Shown here one piece after another: positions 59,612-64,000 of a DNA stretch of 64,000 nucleotides. Made by a program: the position numbers and the translations under genes. The DNA is from Cinnamomum chago (taxonomy: Eukaryota; Streptophyta; Magnoliopsida; Laurales; Lauraceae): NCBI GenBank assembly GCA_038049695.1, contig CP142452.1:50116501-50180500 (forward strand), read 5' to 3'. The notes beneath the pieces were generated by a model. It did not search any database. It was not told the DNA's origin and saw only the letters and a program-made list of their open reading frames with translations. Each line of letters begins with the position of its first letter. The first letter of the stretch is position 1.

Positions 59612-59926
59612 TGGCGGTCAGCTCACGGTTAGCCAGCGGCTAACCGCCGAATGCATCGGCGGCTAACCGCCAGCTAACCGCGCACCGCGGTGACTTTTCC
59701 AGAGAGCATCATTTTCCACCTGAAAACGCGGTCAGCCTCACGGTTAGCCAGCGGCTAACCGCCGAACCCATCGGCGGCTAACCGCCAGCCAACCGCACAA
59801 TCACGGTTCCTTTTCCCGAGAGCATCAGAATTCTCACCTGAAATTCGGTCAGCTCCACGGTTACCCAGCGGCTAACCGCCGAATGCATCGGCGGCTAACC
59901 GCCAGCTAACCGCCAGGTAACCGAAA
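59612..59926 (+). repeat. GC-rich palindrome array in family E LTR
   Basis: Three units of about 110 bp with the long motif GCGGCTAACCGCC twice per unit. The 13-bp hairpin follows 25 bp later, the same order as in family C. Confidence 0.82.
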
Positions 59927-59950
59927 TTTCCCAGATTTCGAAAAGCTCCC

Positions 59951-59982
59951 CGCTCGAACGAACTCTCCGGTTCGTTCGAGCG
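59951..59982. repeat. Perfect 13-bp-stem hairpin in family E LTR
   Basis: CGCTCGAACGAAC, loop TCTCCG, GTTCGTTCGAGCG. Identical to the family C hairpin at 56022-56053 except for the last stem base there. Confidence 0.87.
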
Positions 59983-62054
59983 TTGAGCTTTGTCAATCGA
60001 AAGGGATTCACTAGGCATTGTTGATGCCATCCGAGAAAGAAACCATATCACAAAGATGTCATCCGAAACTTTGAAAAATCATAAAAGTGAATAAGGAGCC
60101 CGGAATGTCTTCAAACTCACGGAGTACCAAGTAAGGACTACAATAGACATACGGGACCCCTATTCACTTAAATAGATTTTGAAATTAGTATTTTACCCGA
60201 AATGTGTTATAACTCGTTATTTCACCTCGTTTCCAAGACTTGTATTACATGACTTGTTTTCCCGAAAGCATTGGAGTTACATTAGTAACAGTTAATTGTC
60301 CCGAAATGCATTGCCCGACATGAAATGATAGTGTGCCCTTGAGCACCCCGTTTTACCCGTTTATCTACTGTACTTGATTTACTTGCATATGTCTCGATTG
60401 GTTTTATCCTATGAGTCGGCATCACTAAGCTTGGATACCATGTCAGTCTGATCCACTGACTTGGAAATCCCTCTCCCGTCCCGCCAGCTGCAGTTTGGAT
60501 CCCGATGCCCGGTTTACCACCGTGGCCCCGTCCCGATACCCGGTTCGCTACCGTGGTCCCGTTCCCGTATAATTATATTGTATATATGTATACGTTGTTT
60601 CTCCTCACCTTGTGTGACTGAGATCAACGTCCCGTGATACTGTTGTCACTTTAGTGACAGAGGACTTAGCTTTATGTGATTGCCACCTTGTTATTCCCGA
60701 TTCCTTGGTTACCTCATATGTTTTATCTTGTTTACTTGTTTTATAGCAAATGATTTACCTGCTTTATGAGAGTTCTTGCTTAAACAGATTTATATGCTTT
60801 TCAAGAGTTTTCCTCTATATTATTGTTGTTGTATCTTGTCATTCTCTTGCCAGACCGTCGTGTCTGATCCTTTGCTTTGGTACTCAGGTCCCGTTGCCGG
60901 TTTCCTTGAGGAGGAGCCGGAGGAGGCGGTAGGTGAGCTGCAGCCTCTAGTTGAGTGGCGTGCTGACGATGTCATGTAGACATCGGGTTGCCAAGAGGCG
61001 TAACATTTTGGGAAGGGCTTGTTAACTATTCTTTGGGTTATTATTTTGTAATATTGGCCTTTGTTGGCCTCTAATTTTGGGGATTGTAACTAAATGATAA
61101 CTTGTCTAACTTTAACAACTTTTGGGAAACATTGCTATATATCATTGCTCTTTCTGATACAGTTGGATATTGATGTAAATGCCTGCATGACTAGAGATAG
61201 TCTAACTATTTGATTTGCTACACGCTTCCTCATTAAAAAGAAATATCCATGCAAGGTTTTGATATCCTCACCGCGGACACCTGTGGGAAATTAAATAAGA
61301 TTATTTTGAGGATGTGGGTAATCCTCTTGAATAATCATCACACACTATTGGTCCCGATCCCGGATTGGGGATTCCCGGTCCGGGGTCGCGACATTGGCGG
61401 CTAGCCGTTAGGTGACCGCTGGGTGACCGAATTCACAGCCCAGAAATATGATGTATACTGGAAAAGAAACCGTGACATTCGGTTGCCTGGCGGTTAGCCG
61501 CAAGGTGACCGAAGGGTGGCCGAACTCCCTTAACAGCAGATGGTATGCATTCTGGAAATGTAACCGTGGGATTTTCGGTTACCTGGCGGTTAACCGCCAG
61601 ACCATTCTGCGGTTAACCGAAAGGTAACCGCTGGGTGACCAGTCAAATTTTCCCAGAAAGTTGCTTACTGGAAATGTAACCGTGGAATTTCGGTTACCTG
61701 GCGGTTAGCCGCTTCTTGCAGAGAGGCTAGCCGCCAGGTGACCGAAAGGTCACCGAACCTCCTTTATCTGGACAAAACAGGATGTGAAGAAGAGATTTTG
61801 AAAACCAGTTTTAAACCAAGGCTCCCAAGGGTCCTAGGGTCCAAAAAGGAAAAGGTTCTGGGGCCGAAATACCTGAGATGGTTGGCACACACAATGAGGC
61901 AATCTTAACGAACCCGGAGCCATCCACAAGCTAGAAGAAACCCTTGAAATAGAACTTCCTTAACACACTTCGAGAGAAAGGTCCTCCGAAACACATTGGC
62001 ACGGAATTGACAATACAAACACAGTGATCACACAACTGTGACACTTACATAGCC

Positions 62055-62330
62055 CACGAAATACTGGGAGCATCTGAATCATGCCAGATTTCAGCTCGAA
62101 TGTGGCATTGGTCTGAGGTAAGGTGATGCAGGACGGTTGAGTTGTCCTGGTGGGGTACATATAGTCCTTCAAAGTCATAGGTGGGTCCACTTGATCAGCC
62201 ATCCTACTAATTTCTTCAAAGATGGAAGACTTTCCAACAATGGTTAAGGCTAATTCGGGCTCTATCCTTACTATCCTGTTACTCTTGCGTACCCACAGTT
62301 TCTCTCTCTCAGGTCTAGAGCGCATGCATC
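62055..62330 (-). pseudogene. gag N-terminus of the Athila/Tat-type element
   Basis: Minus-strand frame with the conserved start region (TLKDYMYPTRTTQPSCITLP and FELKSGMIQMLP), cut at the TAGCC duplication by the Sirevirus. The frame resumes at 32112 without a shift. Upstream of a Met in EISRMADQVD at about 62200 the frame stays open to about 62325, so the start is uncertain. Confidence 0.8.
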
Positions 62331-63190
62331 GGGTTCAACCTTAAAGAAATGCAAGCCTAATCTATATGCGGGGCCCTAATGGTCTCATTAGATGATGCAC
62401 AAGCAGTCAAGCACAAGAAATTATCCTAGGGTTAACCTAACTCACTAGACAGCTCCTAACTGGTTTGAAGAGTGCACTAAGGCCTCCAATCTGGTCTTAT
62501 GAAGTCAAATCGACCAGGTAAGTCCCCAGGATGAGTGGTGGGGTCACAATGCACTTGGCAAGGGTCCCGCTTAAGAACCAAACTCCTAGAACAGAGACTG
62601 CCACCTTTTTTGGTAGGGACAGGACTTACCTAGACATCGACTTAACCAAAGAGCGCAATTGGTGCAACCTTTTGTAGTCTTCATCCTAATGAGCTTGAGT
62701 CCTATGGTCTCGTTTCTACTTGATTTTAATTAATGCTTAGGTTACTATGTGAGAGGTGGTTAAACCTAATTGGGCAAGGATCTGGTGATGAAATCCAGTC
62801 CTTATCTAATTGAGGTAATTGCCCTTAACTAAGTGTGTGGGATCCAGTTTACTTGGTGTGTCAATCATACAATCATACTTGCTGAAATTTAAATCACCCA
62901 AGCCCCACTTGTAAGTAAAAGATTCATGGGGTAAAGTTTAGAAACTCTTACAGCGGGCCAGCGCTTTTTTTTTTTGGCAAATTTTGCAATTCCGAGAGCA
63001 ATTTGTTATTAGCAATTCTGAGAGCAACTTGTTTGCTTAGAGCAAATCCACGCAGTTTCCTGTTTTTATGCAACTCTCCTCTTACCAAGGTAACGTATTC
63101 AAAAGAAACTCTTGTTAGTAAATCCTAAGTTCAAAAAAAAAAATCAACTCAAAATTCTATCTTATCCTAATTTAAAAAAATAAGAAAATT
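62331..63190 (-). other. Leader region of the Athila/Tat-type element
   Basis: About 860 bp without coding potential between gag and the CACTA end. I saw no clear tRNA primer site or LTR end, so both should lie beyond the CACTA element. It contains a T-run at 62967-62976 and imperfect repeats of GAGAGCAACTTGTT-like sequence near 62995-63030. Confidence 0.55.
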
Positions 63191-64000
63191 CACTACAACA
63201 AAACACAGTTTTGCCAACGCAGTTATTGCGTCCGGAAAGGTGGATTTTGCGTCGACAAAAGTTTTCCCAACGATTTCAGCACGTCGGCAATCACGTGTAG
63301 CCAAATCCATAGCCGACGCTATTTTAACTATGTCGGCATATCCCTGTACAATTGCCAACGCACTGCAACGTCGGCCAATACGTCGGCAAAGAGATGTGCG
63401 TCGGCAAAAAGTCAAACTTTCCTGATTCGACAACTATATTTGCCAACGCTGGTAGTGCGTTGGGAGTTCCTAGTAATTGTCGACGTTGGCAGCGCGTTGG
63501 GAATTCATAGTAATATCCAACGCTTGTAGTGCGTTGGGAATTCGTGGTAATGGCCGACGATGATTAAGCGTTGGGAATTCATGAAATAGCCGACGCTATC
63601 AATGTGTTGGGAATGCATGAAATAGCCGACGCTACCAATGCGTTGGGAATATATGAAATAGCCGACGCTACCAATGCGTTGGGAAATGCAACTTCGCCGA
63701 CGCGCAAATCACGTCGGGAAATGTTGTAATAAATTTTCTTTTTTGTAACGCACGCTGGTGGGTCGGGAAAGATTATTAATTTTTTTTTTAATTAAATTTT
63801 CATTTATCCCTGTATACCACAAAAAAAAATTTGAATACCTATTCAAACCACCAAACTTGATGCACAACCCAATTTAAAATAGATTCATTAACAAATCGAA
63901 AATAACATCCACAACCAAATATCCTACATCCATAGACCAAAATAAACCCACAAATCTCTAAAATACACAAATATTACTACTTGATAATTTCCAAAAATCT
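63191..64000. mobile_element. CACTA (En/Spm) transposon terminus, rest beyond the window
   Basis: Begins CACTACAACAAAA, the signature end of plant CACTA elements, after ATT as possible 3-bp target duplication. The next 540 bp are packed with inverted copies of GCCGACGC, CCAACGC and GCGTTGGGAA, the kind of subterminal transposase-binding repeats known in this superfamily. After about 63780 the sequence is AT-rich with no repeats or genes. Only one end is visible, so autonomy cannot be judged. Confidence 0.85.
63450..63722. repeat. Subterminal tandem repeat of the CACTA element
   Basis: About seven units with a 36-bp period in the best-preserved part: ATAGCCGACGCTA, CCAATGCGTTGGGAA, ATGAA. Each unit holds one GCCGACG and one GCGTTGGG core in inverted arrangement. 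Confidence 0.82.

Larger units (their letters stand above)
58255..61393 (+). mobile_element. Gypsy solo LTR, family E (3139 bp)
   Basis: TGTAAGACCCCGACC to GGGGTCGCGACA, flanked by TTGGC (58250-58254 and 61394-61398). Shares the U3 block and stem-loop (58656-58686) with Tekay and family C, the 13-bp hairpin (59951-59982) with family C and its last bases with Tekay. Palindrome array at 59612-59926. No internal part remains. Confidence 0.93.
32113..62049 (-). mobile_element. Autonomous-type Sirevirus (Ty1/copia), degenerate, with multiple nested insertions
   Basis: Flanked by TAGCC at 32108-32112 and 62050-62054. From right to left on the minus strand: 5' LTR (53588-62049, split three ways), gag and protease (43734-45207), integrase (42448-43804), reverse transcriptase and RNase H (38875-40182), an envelope-like third gene (37217-38379), polypurine tracts and 3' LTR (32113-36701). 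Missing: about 450 bp of the 5' LTR, the primer site and the gag N-terminus, lost between 45208 and 53588. Inserted elements: Tekay solo LTR, Sirevirus solo LTR, family C fragment, gag-only Sirevirus, family E fragment and solo LTRs of families C and E. The coding regions carry frameshifts and stops. Confidence 0.9.
53588..62049 (-). repeat. 5' LTR of the 30-kb Sirevirus, in three pieces
   Basis: Pieces 53588-54019, 58202-58254 and 61394-62049 together match 32563-33634 plus 36651-36701 of the 3' LTR. Solo LTRs of family C (54020-58201) and family E (58255-61393) separate them. The inner end (about 450 bp, next to the primer site) is missing. The outer end CACTTACA at 62049 is followed by TAGCC. 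Confidence 0.9.
26297..63190 (-). mobile_element. Athila/Tat-type Ty3/gypsy element with gag and protease only, carrying a 30-kb nested insertion
   Basis: Parts in place: 3' LTR (about 26297-28286), a non-coding 3' internal stretch, protease and gag on the minus strand (29782-32112), then, after the Sirevirus at 32113-62049, the gag N-terminus and leader (62055-63190). The frame of gag continues across the TAGCC duplication. No reverse transcriptase, RNase H or integrase is found between protease and LTR, so this is a non-autonomous form. Its 5' LTR and primer site are not in the window: a CACTA element starts at 63191. Gag motifs fit the Athila/Tat branch; the exact lineage is not certain. 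Confidence 0.82.

Noticed and set aside
62331-63190. A tRNA primer site for the Athila/Tat-type element
   Set aside because: I looked for TGGCGCC- and TGGTATC-type sites on the minus strand and found none that is convincing.
63167-63433. Open frames over the CACTA end
   Set aside because: They cross the transposon boundary and consist of subterminal repeat sequence.

Overview
The window is a block of nested plant transposable elements. I found no host gene, no rRNA or tRNA gene and no CRISPR array. The organism is an angiosperm with a repeat-rich genome. Evidence is the mix of element types: chromodomain-bearing Ty3/gypsy elements with about 3-kb LTRs, Ty1/copia Sireviruses, an Athila/Tat-type gag-protease element and a CACTA transposon end. 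I cannot name the species.

Region by region. (1) 1-14840: a young Tekay/Del-type chromovirus array on the + strand, arranged internal A (truncated by the window) - LTR1 - internal B - LTR2, so one LTR is shared by two copies. Internal B carries one uninterrupted 1551-codon gag-pol frame. LTR2 is split by a Sirevirus solo LTR (12425-14171, target duplication CTCTT). (2) 14841-26060: pieces of Sirevirus LTRs in opposite orientations form a large inverted repeat. They are interrupted by a gypsy solo LTR, called family C here (16735-20612, duplication AGGAC), and are followed by a second family C LTR and the tail of another gypsy LTR (family E). (3) 26061-26296: a relic of a copia reverse transcriptase. 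(4) 26297-63190: a minus-strand Athila/Tat-type element with gag and protease but no polymerase. Its gag is split at 32112/62050 by (5) a 30-kb minus-strand Sirevirus (32113-62049, duplication TAGCC). That Sirevirus itself holds a Tekay solo LTR, a Sirevirus solo LTR, a family C LTR fragment, a gag-only Sirevirus (45758-53370), a family E fragment, and complete solo LTRs of families C and E. (6) 63191-64000: the end of a CACTA element with subterminal repeats.

How it works together: only the Tekay copy looks recently active. Copies A and B differ at one visible amino acid, and that change hits the catalytic glutamate of integrase in copy B. The other coding regions are broken by frameshifts, stops or insertions.

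The most interesting layer is regulatory. LTRs of unrelated superfamilies carry clusters of short GC-rich palindromes. In the Sirevirus LTRs these sit beside exact matches to the plant M-phase MSA element and a TATA box. Two small stem-loops are conserved between different gypsy LTR families. All coordinates, target duplications and motif matches were read by eye; no alignment or database search was run.
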